A stretch of DNA of 64,000 bases from Imbricaverruca yamaguchii. Taxonomy: Eukaryota > Arthropoda > Thecostraca > Neoverrucidae. Shown in pieces: positions 44,201-54,914 of this stretch. Below the pieces are notes generated by a model. That model worked only from the letters and a program-made list of their open reading frames with translations. It was not told the DNA's origin and did not search any database. Every line of letters begins with the position of its first letter. Position 1 is the stretch's first letter. The translations under genes and the position numbers were made by a program. The stretch is taken from contig JAOTOL010001558.1 in NCBI GenBank assembly GCA_034440575.1, positions 1,766,001 through 1,830,000 on the forward strand, written 5' to 3'.

Positions 44201-44881
44201 TCGATTTTTACTGCCGAACTGTATGCCATTCTGCAAGCCCTCCATCTTATACAGAAAGACCGGTCCACAAAACACGTGGTTTTCACAGACTCTTCGAGCA
44301 GTCTCCTGGCACCGAACACCTTTAACCAGGATAACCGACTTGTTCGGAGGATTACCAAAGTCGTAAAATCCCTAGATGACGTCGGCAGAAATATCGTGCT
44401 CTGCTGGATTCCCAGCCATGTTGGACTCGCGGGAAACGAAGCTGTCGACATTACCGCCAAACACGCCATTGGTAATGGCCGTGTGGTCCGTCTACGGCTC
44501 CCCCTAAGGGATCTATACCCCACTATGCTATCAAATATACGTTCAGAATGGCGACGAACCTGGAATTCCAAGTGTAGTAAGCTCAGAGTTTTAAAACCGA
44601 CACTAGGAAAGCGGCTGTCCTCTCACCGAACCAAACGCCGGGAAGAAGTAATACTCTGCCGATTGAGAATAGGTCATATATTCGCAACACCCAGTTACAT
44701 GCTTACCGGTGACGACCGACCTCCATGTCCACACTGCTCTTACCCGCTTACCGTGTACCATGTTTTAGTTGCCTGTACTCTGCTAGATCCTCTACGACGC
44801 CAGATTTTAGGGCGGTTGAATACCGACTCTTCTTCACGTATGCTTATAGGAACGACTGTAGGCACATATGACGCGGTTTGA
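41243..44881 (+). pseudogene. LINE ORF2 (endonuclease, RT, RNase H), broken
   Basis: It starts MGNILQWNCRGVRTSLNELQ with CLQETKL, the APE endonuclease. The frame shifts near 41450 and continues with LILCGDFNAHHHVWGS. A TAG lies at 42246. RT follows with PDTVLNDIKHLP, RRAFVVPICKPNKTGKDPLH (motif 2 region), FFGVDGAYDTAW (motif A) and a further frame change. The FADD box is degraded (LFVDLF near 43240). RNase H (43790-44881) keeps YTDCSKSASG, TAELYAILQAL, VVFTDSSSSLL and CWIPSHVGLAGNEAVD, so the D-E-D-D set is present. A CCHC-like CPHCSYPLTVYHVLVAC closes it. Confidence 0.85.
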
Positions 44882-44890
44882 CTGCGTCCG

Positions 44891-45369
44891 TGGTGGACGG
44901 ACGTGAGCTGCGCCAGGCTCGTGACTGGGCCTCGTGACGTCGCGGTCACGTGACACGCTCGGCGGCATGTCACGACACGGCCGACGGCACGTCACGACAC
45001 GGCCGACGGCACGTCACGACACGACCCGCGTGTGATTTCACGGCCGATGTCTGGCGAGCCGTCGTGTTGTTTGGACCATGCTCGCGTGCATGACTCCAAG
45101 TAGCCATGAGTTTCCCCGAAAAGTAGCCGATCAAAGGAATGCCATGAAACGGACCGCTTTCTGGATTTGCGTGGCCAAAATCTCAAAATATCTTGTCTGA
45201 TCTCGTATATTTCTGGTTACTCATGGGGGGGGGGGCGATCCCCGTTGGTTGCGCCTCTGGTTCCAAGAGGATAGTCTACCAGCTAGGTCGTTCTTCAAAA
45301 TTGGGACACAATGGAAAATATCAGCAACGTCTCTTTGTAACGGTGATGGAAGACGGGCAAGGGCGGCCA
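44891..45369. other. Intron sequence
   Basis: A 22-bp repeat (GGCACGTCACGACACGGCCG and variants, about 3 copies) lies at 44965-45025. Otherwise nothing recognised. Confidence 0.5.
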
Positions 45370-45379
45370 TAGAGTGCAG

Positions 45380-45968
45380 ATTCAGAATGTATGTGCGGGA
45401 GCCCGATGGGGTTCAGAATGTATGTACGGGAGCCCGCTGGGGTTCAGAATGTGTGTGCGGGAGCCCGCTGGGGTTCAGAATGTATGTGCGGGACTCCGCT
45501 GGGATTCAAAATGTATGTGCGGGAGCCCGCTGGGGTTCAGCATGTATGTGCGGGAGCCCGATGGGGTTCAGAATGTATGTGCGGGAGCCGGCTGGGGTTC
45601 AGAATGTATGTGCGGGAGCTCGCTGGGGTTCAGAATGTGTGTGCGGGAGCCGGCTGGGGTTCAGTGTATGTGCGGGAGCTCGCTGGGGTTCAGCATGTAT
45701 GTGCGGGAGCTCGCTGGGGTTCAGAATGTGTGTGCGGGAGCCCGCTGGGGTTCAGGATGTGTGTGCGGGAGCCGGCTGGGGTTCAGGAATGTATGTGCGG
45801 GAGCCGGCTGGGGTTCAGCATGTATGTGCGGGAGCTCGTTGGGGTTCAGAATGTTTGTGCGGGAGCCGGCTGGGGTTCAGAATGTGTGTGCGGGAGCCCG
45901 CTGGGGTTCAGCATGTATGTGCGGGAGCTCGCTGGGGTTCAGAATGTGTGTGCGGTAGCCCGCTGGGT
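45380..45968 (+). repeat. 31-bp minisatellite, about 19 copies
   Basis: The unit is like GGGTTCAGAATGTGTGTGCG followed by GGAGCCCGCTG. Variant bases (AAT/CAT, TGTG/TATG, CCCG/CTCG/CCGG) mark sub-types. All three plus frames stay open because the array lacks stops; these are not genes. Confidence 0.95.
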
Positions 45969-48900
45969 GCCTGCTAGCTGTCTTGCGTGACGATGGTAGC
46001 GCAGGAGTAATATCAGGTGAACAGCCGGGAGCTTTGTTCTCCATAATTACACGCTCGTGCTTAGACAAAAAGCTCGAGGAAAGGCACTCGAAGCAGCTTA
46101 AAGGTGGGGCGGTCGGCACACAAGCAAATACTGACCATCGATGTCATATGCCTCTACGCCTTTGAATACCTGATGCATGTATCGAATGATGGTCTATCTC
46201 CTACCTATTATTCACTGTATTTGACATTTGGGACCACAGGCGGATCCGGGAGAGTTAGGCCATTGACCCCTGTCCCGAGCATGGAATTGGGGCCGCGCCA
46301 GAGATGTTGAGGCCCATACAAAATTTCAGGAGTACATCTGAACTTGCAAGTGTTGCGTTCGGCCTATATTTGTGTACTTCGAAGATCCAGCTTTAGGGCA
46401 GCTGGATCACCGAGTCTGTCTCAGCTGGATCTGGCATTCACTCTGTCGTTCTGAACTGCCATATCGACCTCGTCATGAATCAATTCTTGGATCCATCCAC
46501 CTGATACTGTATTTGGTGCCCGCGGTGTGAAGACTTTGGGAATTGATCTTAGGCACGGTTATGCGATCCGCCCAGGTGGGTGCCCAGTAAGGATGCGCGT
46601 GGAAAAGGCATAACTATTGCATATTCCTTTCCAAAATTGTCATGGATCGAACTTCTGCATAGTGTCGCTGGTGTTGAAGTCGCCAATGTATTTGTAACGG
46701 GTGGTCGCCATCTAACACCACCAAACGGTAAATCGTCTTCGTGATCATTTGAATCATAACATTGTCTTTGCGAGCGACATCATTTCAAGCTGCTCCTGCC
46801 ACTACCAACTGATATTGCGTTTATGTACGAACGGCTACAAAAGTATCGATACCCCGCTACGCTATTAAAAAGCATATCAGCTGTAAGCATGTATTTATCA
46901 GTTTACCATATCCCACTGAAACAAAACATGTTCATCTCAGCGTCCACGACCCACACCGAGCTGATCGATGCGGGACAATTTTTCAAGCCATGAAGACCAG
47001 GTGAAGAAATGGCTCTTCCCTTCCATCACTGGCAGGTGTGATCGCAGCGGAGCTTGAGCTCGGATGAACCGGTGACGAGCCTCGTGGCGGGCCAATCTCC
47101 CTGGCGGTAACCTGCGTGACTTCAAACGCCCGCAGTTCCACAGCCTGATGGTGGCAGAGCGACTGGGGCGACTCGTTCGGCGCATCGGCTGCGGTTGGGG
47201 CTGTGCCGTCGCTCAGGGCGATCGTCAGGGGTTGCCGTTTCAGTGACTCTGTGCACAATTACGGTGCTAGATACAGCACCGAAGCTGATCTTAGGTGACA
47301 GGAACTGCACCAGTTTCGTGTCCCCCGCATGACGTTAACATCGAGCTCGGCACATTCCCGTTGTGGACCTCAAAGTCATTCCTTTGTAATGCCCGGTGCG
47401 TTATCATTCGATTTGTCTGGCACTTTTTTAGAGTTAAATGAAAAAGAAAGTATTCTCGACCCTGTCACTCACGTTTGTGAGGGTTCTAACCCTACGCCAA
47501 CCAGGCACATATTGCCGATGGGTGAAAAACACGATGCGGCGTAACGACTGAGGCGATTGTTTTCGTGCATACAACCGCCGAATGCGGTTGGCAGGGTGGC
47601 CCACCTGGCCTGGTGGGGATCCCCAGCCTCCGTAGTTGGGAGCCCTCGTCAAGTCATCGCCGACGTTCTGCACCACGGTGCCGATTTGCTAACGGATCCT
47701 TTTTGTTCCCGTTTGTTTCGCTGTCGTCAACACCTGTTGCTGTCAACAAGTTCAGTGAAGTTGCCTTTCGTGACGAGCGGTCAAGTGCGGCGCTAAATGT
47801 ACAGAGCCAGCGCGATCTGACAGTTGAAAGGTGTCGCATGGGAGAGTTCTTGGGCAGGCATGCGCTTCGGGCGACACTGCCCACTCCGCCCACTCTAGTC
47901 GCCCACTCCTCTGCTCCCCCGTCGTCTTAATTGCATTCGGCGGAGTTCCCTGTCGCACGCTCAGTGCGTCGACCGGCGCGGGTGGTGGATACCCTTTCTT
48001 ATCGACCGCATGCGAGATGATTGGCCGGCGCCGTGCTCGTTGATCTTTCACAAAAAGACGCACCCAGAGTGGGAATACTCTTCCCGGATGTGCATGGCGA
48101 GCCCGGCGTGTCAGGTCACCAGGCGTGTCAGGTCACCAGGCGGTACGCGGTCCAGTGGCCTTCCAGGTTGTACTGACGGTATAGAATGTCGAACAGCTGT
48201 CGTTCCCTGCTTCAGACAGCGTCCAAAATTCCGAGCCGTGGATTTCGGTCTCAGTTCATTTCACGTGTTCACTCGCATCGTCTCAGCTTTGAAGTTCGTC
48301 TCACTATGGATTTCGACTTGGTGATGTGTGTTCCGTCCATTTCTAGCCCATCGCCATCGGTATCAACTACGATATTTTCAAGTTGATCGTGTTTTGCTCT
48401 AAATTGGACAATACTTTAAGAACCCCAAATGTCCATAACTCTTTTCCATCACAACTTAAGCGATTGGTTGCAATGTTGTGACCATTGGGTGATCGATGAG
48501 GAGGAGAAGTAAACGCATATTTAAAATACAACTTATATTTGTTGCTTCCGCTATTGCCTTCATCTAGGTATCTGATGTATTGCCGGCCATCGCCTTCATC
48601 GTATCCTGATGATGGCATAGCCGAAACGTTGGGAAACATACCGGAAAGTTTTAATTTAAATATCAGCTTACTTCTCATCGTCATCGTTCACCAAAACTTC
48701 AGTTTTGGTGACCTGATGTCTCTCTCCAAACGGCATGTCTTCCAAGCTGACATTGGAATCGCATGAAAATGAGTACATATTCATCCAGTGTTAAAATATT
48801 GGTTTTCGGTAGGTACGAGATCGAAATGTGCACAGTTAGATGCCAATATTTATTGTGGAATTAATGTCATTTAAAATGCTTTTGATGGCCTTCAGACTCA

Positions 48901-49132
48901 TGTTTGAAGCAATGGACATACTTATGACTGCCTTTATCTTTCGTTTTGATATTCATAATCCAGGAAGAGCTATATTCCGGATAGCGATAAAAATTACCCC
49001 TGCAATATACTGGTATTGTATGCCATATCACGTAAGTAATCTCTTTACCAGAAATTGCGTTGCGAAATATTCGTGTATCACCATCCCTTACCGAGAGCTT
49101 AAGCATGGTACTTATGAACGATATACTATTAG
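45969..49132. other. PKC intron 3, middle part
   Basis: No coding exon with splice context or recognised family. Small direct repeat GTCAGGTCACCAGGCG near 48110-48140. Confidence 0.4.
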
Positions 49133-49147
49133 ACAGCAGACACGAAG

Positions 49148-49312
49148 GGGACGATTGGTCTAGGGGTAAGTTGCCCGTCTCACGATCGAAAGATTGTGGG
49201 TTCAAGTCTCACCTGTCGCTACTCTTCGCCCGCGACCAATCGGCGTGACAGATTGGCGACGCTACATTACTTAACGGTCGACGTGTCGTAAAATCGATAA
49301 TTACCAATAACT
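49148..49312 (+). mobile_element. SINE, main family, full length, perfect 15-bp TSD
   Basis: It starts GGGACGATTGGTCTAGGGGT, has the B-box GGGTTCAAGTCTC and the body ACCAATCGGCGTGACAGATT, and ends ATCGATAATTACCAATAACT. Flanks ACAGCAGACACGAAG at 49133-49147 and 49313-49327 are identical. Confidence 0.95.
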
Positions 49313-49408
49313 ACAGCAGACACGAAGACTTCGTAAACACACAAAAAGAAGCAGGATGTCAGTACTTCTTGGAGAAGGATGTCGATGGAGTGTTCAGGAA
49401 GTGGCATG

Positions 49409-49490
49409 TTCCACCCTATTTCACGAATAACTATTCGTAAAATAGGGTGGAATTCGTACAGTGATAAATAAATTATAATTTATCACTGTA
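49409..49490. repeat. Two adjacent hairpins
   Basis: The first has 21-bp arms 49409-49429 and 49432-49452 (one mismatch, 2-nt loop). The second has perfect 13-bp arms 49457-49469 and 49478-49490. Both are AT-rich. Confidence 0.85.
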
Positions 49491-49835
49491 TTCATCAGTT
49501 GGAGATTGGCTACGTTATATAAACCAGCAACGAGTATGTTGAAAGATAATTAAAGGTTCTTTTGTTTACATATATCGGGGACATACATCAAACAAACCTC
49601 TCTTAATACAGTGTTGGTAGTTCTGCTAGAAAGCATAAACGTATGGTTCAAGTTCGTTTGTTTCGAAGTGTGGCCAAAATGGTCCTGCCTTCCACTTGGA
49701 TTTGCCAGCGCTTGTGACGATAAATTTTGTTTTCCACCGAACCCAGGTAGCCATTTAGGGGTTCGGTTGTGGGCAGGCAGTGTCTACGTGTACATAGACA
49801 AGTGCCTGCCTACTTTGCTAAAGTCTCTAAAGTTG

Positions 49836-49996
49836 GGGGGACGAGTAGCCTAGGGGTAAGTTGCTCGTCTCACAATCGAAAGGTTGTGAGTTCGAGTCTC
49901 ACCTATCGCTACTCTTCGCCCGCGACCAATCGGCGTGAGAGATTGGCGACGCTACATGACTTAACGGTCGATGTGTCGTAAAACCAATAGCCAACC
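49836..49996 (+). mobile_element. SINE, main family, full length, perfect 16-bp TSD
   Basis: A good reference copy of 161 bp: head GGACGAGTAGCCTAGGGGTA, B-box GAGTTCGAGTCTC, body ACCAATCGGCGTGAGAGATT, tail GTCGTAAAACCAATAGCCAA. AAAGTCTCTAAAGTTG flanks it at 49820-49835 and 49997-50012. Confidence 0.96.
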
Positions 49997-50012
49997 AAAG
50001 TCTCTAAAGTTG

Positions 50013-51498
50013 ATGCATGGGTGTTTGATTTATTTTGTTAATGATTTGATGTTGTGGTTGCATAAGACGCGTTGCACCCTGTGCTAGCTGTATGACTGCG
50101 TTACCCACTTCTTCCTTTCCGTCGTGGAAAAATAAACACATACACGTAGGGTAGTTCACACTAGGTAGGCAGAGACTAATCCAATTTGGCCAAAGCGGGC
50201 GGTTCTCCTTATAAATTGCGCTTGGTTCTTTACCTACCGGTTTTCCAAGCTGTTTGGTTTTTCCCCTGTCAGGTTTTTCCATGCTTTAACACAAACATAC
50301 ACCTACACGTACGAGGTCGGGCTCGACGCCTACGACTCGCCCTGGGCGCCGGGCCTCTGCTTCGTCTCAGGTCGCGGGTACGCAGTGGAGCCTCTCCGCA
50401 GGCGACGAAGCTGCCCACCATCCAAATGTCCATCTGATTGTCGTGTATGTATGTATGTCTGTATGTTTTGCCTCTGTATGTACGTATGTATCAGCGCTTT
50501 ACGCCACGTTCCTTGCTTGTCGACGTCTCATCCTTCCTTTCCTTCTTATTTTATATAACCGGATGTCACATAAGCCGGATTAACGTAACCCTTTCTTTAA
50601 CGCAACACATATCTAGCGGATGGCACTTTGCCTCTGCTAAAGATGAAAAAATAAGGTATGAATGCAGGTAATCAAGAAGAGTTGTCTACATCAATATGGA
50701 CAAGTATGCTTGTTTTTTTTTCTGAGCTGAGATGCTCACTTGTCACGAACATTGATGTATGGGTTATCTGGCGTTAATGCAACACAACTATCGGACCAAT
50801 GCAGCGCATGAAATATTGCAGGCTTATTAGTCTTCAGCTGGAAACTGATGGTCAGATCTCCACTACATGCGCAGAAAACCACCAGCAACTCCTACACCTG
50901 GCCGCCTCGTCACAGTTCCCTAAGCGTCCTCACTCATCTGTCATTACTATGATATTCCTGTAGGTGTATGGCAGCAAAATATTTATCGGTAATTCCACGA
51001 GCTCCGGTCCCATATTATGTCAGCCATGCCTGGACCTATGGGTGAAAGTACAATAATTCAGATATCGTTAGTGGCCCAAGATACTGAAGGATGCTATGCG
51101 GAATGTTTCACATGCTTTTTTCAAAAGCAGCGGAGACATGAAAATTGTTAATCATGGCGGGAAAATGGCCGTTAAGCTCGCTTGGAAAGTGAACTAGGAA
51201 TCCGAAGTATAAAAGCTGGTGCCAATCATGAGATCTTGTTGCATGTAACACACTGTTTTTTCTCATGTTTCCAGCTTTCCCCGTTGGGGTCGCAACACGT
51301 GTACTGGGGAATGTGGGATCTGGTTTGCACGGGCCAGGGTGAAACACCAGATGTCGCACCCCTGTATGGTTCCATGCAAGCATTGCCAGACATCCCAACA
51401 GCAATGCAATTATCCGCTTGTTACTGTGTTGTAGACTCAGTGCACCATCCCTGTGTTTCCGATGTTGGTGATTTGCTGTTACCTCATCGCTATTTTTG
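50013..51498. other. PKC intron 3, last part
   Basis: TGTATG-rich microsatellite at about 50440-50490. No gene recognised. Confidence 0.45.
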
Positions 51499-51510
51499 AA
51501 CGTTTTTGTC

Positions 51511-51570
51511 ATGGGCGCTGTATAACCACTGCAGTTGATGCGCCCTAAAACCCTAATAACTAACTAACTT
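51511..51570 (+). mobile_element. Ultrashort element (60 bp) with 12-bp TSD
   Basis: ATGGGCGCTGTATAACCACT, GCAGTTGATGCGCCCTAAAA and a tail CTAATAACTAACTAACTT. Flanks AACGTTTTTGTC (51499-51510) and AACGTTTTCGTC (51571-51582). Confidence 0.85.
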
Positions 51571-51667
51571 AACGTTTTCGTCCGGCATCATGCGCTACGC
51601 AAGGTGAATTTGAAGACGTCGCGCTTGAGCGACGGCTGCCACCCTCACACCCGGTCTGTCTCGGCAG

Positions 51668-51782
51668 GGGATTGGGTAAACAGTGCTACCAGTGTCAGCT
51701 GTGCACCTGCGTGGTGCATAAACGCTGCCACGAGCTGGTGGTGACGCGCTGCATCGGCGTGCGCCAGGCCTTCGACGATGAG
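51668..51782 (+). CDS. Pkc98E: Novel PKC, exon 4: second half of C1A
   Basis: The acceptor is TCGGCAG (51661-51667) and the donor is GTAGGT (51783). One base completes the Trp codon of exon 3, then 38 codons follow to phase 0. It reads [20 protein letters not shown] and [10 protein letters not shown]. With exon 3 it completes the C1 pattern H-x12-C-x2-C-x13-C-x2-C-x4-H-x2-C-x7-C with every zinc ligand present, so this phorbol/DAG domain should fold. An extra Cys (GKQCYQC) replaces the usual Gly. Confidence 0.95.
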
Positions 51783-51794
51783 GTAGGTCACGCC

Positions 51795-52200
51795 ACCCCG
51801 CCCCTCCCCGCCCCGTCCCGTCCCGTTCCGTCCCGTTCCGTCCCGTTCCGTTCCGTCCCGTTCCGTCCCGTTCCGTCCCGTCCCGTTCCGTCCCGTTCCG
51901 TCCCGTCCCGTCCCGTTCCGTCCCGTTCCGTCCCGTTCCGTCCCGTTCCGTTCCGTCCCGTTCCGTCCCGTTCCGTCCGTCCGTTCCGTCCCGTCCCGTT
52001 CCGTTCCGTTCCGTCCCGTCCCGTCCGTTCCGTTCCGTCCGTCCCGTCCCGTCCCGTCCCGTCCGTTCCGTCCCGTCCCGTCCGTTCCGTCCGTTCCGTC
52101 CTGTTCTGTCCTGTTCTGTCCTGTCCTGTCCTGTCCTGTCCTGTCCTGTCCTGTCCTGTCCTGTCCTCGCCTCGCCCGCCCGCCCGCCCGCCCGCTCGCC
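51795..52200 (+). repeat. CCGTC/CCGTT then CTGTC pentanucleotide tract
   Basis: It lies directly after the exon 4 donor. Over 60 units of TCCCG/TTCCG are followed by TCCTG units and a CCCG run. The C-rich strand is the sense strand. Confidence 0.95.
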
Positions 52201-52799
52201 CAGTTCCGCCTGGTGAGACGCCGTGCGCGGCGCCCGGCCGAGGCGGCATTCTGCCGTGATATGCCTGATACGGACGTTGCGTGTGGTGGCTGTTGTGTTT
52301 GGGTGCGCGCACGCAAGCCGCGCACCTGGGGCCCCTCGGCCTCCAGCCGGAGATCGGCCGGCCGCTACTGCCGGAGATTGGCAGTAGCGGCTGACGTCGA
52401 CGTACGGTGCAAAGTTGTTCCATGCAAAAGTCGATGCGATGCACTCGCGTTCTGTTGGTAATATGCGCTGCCCGGCACGTCACGTCCTCGGCTGCTTGCA
52501 GTGGGTCACCATCTGCTTACCGTGTGTCACTCCGCGACGCGACGGGATGCGATGCGATGAATGAGTGTGTTTTCTCACTTTAACGGTGGCGGAATGGGTG
52601 AGTGTTTTCTCATGTCAGGAGTGGCGGAACGAGTGTGCGTTTTCACATGTCATTAGTAACTGAATGAGTGAGTGTTTCTCATGCCGAGCAGGTAGTCGGT
52701 GATTAAGTGCCTCCTGCTGCAGTAGAGACGAAGATCCAGTGTTGCACACCACCACGTGACCGGTGGCGCCCCACTGACCTCGCCCTGCCCCGCCCTCAG
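52201..52799. other. PKC intron 4, remainder
   Basis: Repeats of about 45 bp with GAGTGAGTGTTTTCTCATG at 52560-52690. No exon. Confidence 0.5.
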
Positions 52800-52935
52800 C
52801 GGCTGGGCGTCGACAAGCGCTTCAGCGTGAACGTGCCGCACCGCTTCGAGGAGCACAGCTACAAGCTGTTCACGTTCTGCGACCACTGCGGCTCGTTGTT
52901 GTACGGACTCATTAAGCAGGGACTGCAATGCAGCG
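52800..52935 (+). CDS. Pkc98E: Novel PKC, exon 5: first half of C1B
   Basis: The acceptor is CCCTCAG (52793-52799) and the donor is GTGAGT (52936). It starts in phase 0, 136 bases, ending in phase 1. It reads [20 protein letters not shown] and [20 protein letters not shown] then GLQCS. This is the epsilon-type linker into C1B, with H-x12-C and CDHC present. The next exon supplies the remaining ligands. Confidence 0.95.
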
Positions 52936-53660
52936 GTGAGTGCGCGCGCCGCGGCGGCGGGCGCTGGTCTGAACTGTTCCGGTCTGTTCCTGCTGTTCCC
53001 TCCCTGTCGGCGGGAGGGAATAGCAGGAACACACAATGAAGCTGTAGTCGATGCGCTCTCAGTCGCCAGACCACCGGCGCTGTTGTACGTGCGACGGCGT
53101 TGGCTAAGTGTCGAGTGGCACTGCTGGCGACTGGGGACACCTCTCACGGACCGGGGCCAGACGCGCGGTCGCACCCTGCATGCACTGGACGGCTGCCGGT
53201 TCGGTAATCAGGTGGATGTCCTCGCGTGCCGCCACCGCGCTATGTCAGAAGAGCACCCATTAGGGGGGTTTTTGAAGCGCGTGAAGACGTAGGGAGGCAA
53301 TGACATGGCAAGGCGCTTACATACCAGCACGCATAAATATGTGCACACATGTATGCTACCGAACATACATAAAAGAAGCATGTATGCAAGCATACCACTC
53401 GCATGCACGCACATGCATGCATGCATGCGAATGTTCGTGCGTGTATGCATACATACATACGTCCATGCATTCAGCCGTAAATGCGCACACACATATTGGC
53501 AAATCACCAAGCCCCATGTCACCTCTAAAGAGACATAGGGGAGGACTGATACTTATCTCACCAGCAAAGAGGAAGAACGTTGCGAAAGGACTGGAATGGC
53601 ATGCTTATGTGATGCAGGTGCTAGTCTCACGGCACCCACTGGCGCCTGAACCCTTTCGTC
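52936..53660. other. PKC intron 5, first part
   Basis: It has a GCAT/ATAC microsatellite at about 53395-53470 and nothing else recognised. Confidence 0.5.
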
Positions 53661-53664
53661 TGTA

Positions 53665-54045
53665 ACACAGCTGTTGTGCGTGTCGTGTGTCCAAGAGGCC
53701 AGTGTGTTCCTCCAATCATCTCGGCTGCGACATAGCTGTTTTGCGTGTCGTGTGTCCAAGAGGCCAGTGTGTTCCTCCAATCATCTCGGCTGCGACATAG
53801 CTGTTTTGCGTGTCGTGTGTCCAAGAGGCCAGTGTGTTCCTCCAATCATCTCGGCTGCGACATAGCTGTTTTGCGTGTCGTGTGTCCAAGAGGCCAGTGG
53901 GTTCCTCCAATCATCTCGGCTGCGACGTAGCTGCTGTGCGTGCCGTATAGCCAAGAGACCGGCGCATTACTCCACCCCACCCATATGTAACATAGCTGTT
54001 GTACGTGCCGTATGGCCAAGTGGCCAGTGCACTCCTCCAACCAGA
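53665..54045 (+). repeat. 65-bp minisatellite, about 6 copies
   Basis: The unit includes GTCCAAGAGGCCAGTGTGTT, then CCTCCAATCATCTCGGCTGC. In each unit CCAG is followed by TGTGTTCCTCCAAT, which resembles the start of exon 6 (CACAG then TCTGCTCCCTCAAT, 10 of 14 bases). It may be an old acceptor-derived array, but the match is weak. Confidence 0.85.
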
Positions 54046-54052
54046 ACGCCTT

Positions 54053-54110
54053 GGGCGCTGTATGACCGAAGTAGTCGATGTGCCCCTAAGCCAAAATATC
54101 CAACCAACCA
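54053..54110 (+). mobile_element. Ultrashort element copy
   Basis: GGGCGCTGTATGACCGAAGT, AGTCGATGTGCCCCTAAGCC and an AATATCCAACCAACC tail. It lies 26 bp upstream of exon 6. The possible TSD is imperfect (AACCAGAACGCCTT / AACCAGACTTCCTG). Confidence 0.75.
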
Positions 54111-54135
54111 ACCAGACTTCCTGCCGCCTTCACAG

Positions 54136-54269
54136 TCTGCTCCCTCAATGTACACAAGCGATGTCAGAGGAACGTGGCCAACAACTGCGGCATCAACACC
54201 AAGTTGCTGGCCGCCATGCTCGCCAGCATAGGCGTGTCGTCGCAGCAGCTCAGCGCGCCCAAGAAGAAG
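54136..54269 (+). CDS. Pkc98E: Novel PKC, exon 6: second half of C1B
   Basis: The acceptor is CTTCACAG (54128-54135) and the donor is GTGAGC (54270). It begins in phase 1 and ends in phase 0. It reads VCSLNVHKRCQRNVANNCGI and NTKLLAAMLASIGVSSQQLS then APKKK. It completes the C1B zinc pattern with exon 5. The helix after C1B matches vertebrate ARGIAKVLADLGVTPDKI. The donor has been duplicated by an ultrashort insertion only 8 bp into the intron. Confidence 0.95.
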
Positions 54270-54277
54270 GTGAGCGT

Positions 54278-54334
54278 ATGGGTGCTGTATGACCAACGCA
54301 GTCGATGCTCCCGTAAGCCCAAATAACCAATCAG
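54278..54334 (+). mobile_element. Ultrashort element (57 bp) whose TSD copies the exon 6 splice donor
   Basis: ATGGGTGCTGTATGACCAAC, GCAGTCGATGCTCCCGTAAG and AAATAACCAATCA. Flanks GAAGGTGAGCGT (54266-54277, spanning the exon-intron junction) and GAAGTTGAGCGT (54335-54346). In the second copy the donor GT has become TT. Confidence 0.85.
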
Positions 54335-54609
54335 GAAGTTGAGCGTCGCGCGTGCTGCTGTGCGCACCGTGGCAGGAAGGGTGAGGTGCATGGATGCCAC
54401 GCGGGCCTGAGATCACCTGGATGGAAATAATGGTTAGTCGCAGACGCCCGAGGTATAACCGTTTTCAGTTTAAGTGGCTCGGTGCACATCATGTGAATTA
54501 TCCGTTGTGTGTCTGTTAGGGCGAGGGGTTCTGCTGATGCATCTACGAAGTGTGATTGCCAGGTGATGTGCGAGTAGACCTGTGTGTGAGATGTGTCGGA
54601 TCGCTCCCC

Positions 54610-54790
54610 GTGTGCAGACCACGCTCTAAAGTGTGTCAGTCTGCTCGTTCCCGGTGTGAGTTGTCAGACTGTTCATAGTGTGCAGACCACGCTACCCAGT
54701 GTGCCTGTCTGCTCGTTCCCGGCGTGAGTTGTCAGGCTGTTCCTGGTGTGCAGACCACGTTCTAGTCTGTTTGCTGCTCGCCCAAGTTCC
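54610..54790 (+). repeat. 68-bp minisatellite, about 2.7 copies
   Basis: Units start TGTGCAGACCACG at 54611, 54679 and 54747 and contain TCTGCTCGTTCCCGG and GTGAGTTGTCAG. Confidence 0.85.
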
Positions 54791-54914
54791 CTGGTCCCCT
54801 TGGCATGCCCTGGCCGCGACTGTTCCCCGTCGTGAGGTGCCGACTCGGAGTGTCTGCTGCACGGAAGTGTTCGAGTTCGCTAGGAGTTCCCGCGCCGCCG
54901 GCAGTGTCAGGCAG

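Larger units (their letters stand above)
39060..44890 (+). mobile_element. I/Jockey-superfamily LINE, nearly full length, inactivated
   Basis: Order of parts: GC-rich 5' UTR, ORF1 with zinc knuckles, ORF2 with APE endonuclease, RT and RNase H. The presence of RNase H points to the I-type branch. Frameshifts, stops and one small insertion show it is dead. The 5' limit is approximate and no poly(A) or target-site duplication was identified at the ends. Confidence 0.85.

Noticed and set aside
45249..45990. Three plus-strand Cys/Gly/Val-rich frames resembling a repeat protein
   Set aside because: They come from the 31-bp array; all frames read equally well, so there is no coding signal.
51645..52325. 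Asp/Gly/Thr/Arg repeat frames on both strands
   Set aside because: They come from the CCGTC/CCGTT pentanucleotide tract after PKC exon 4.
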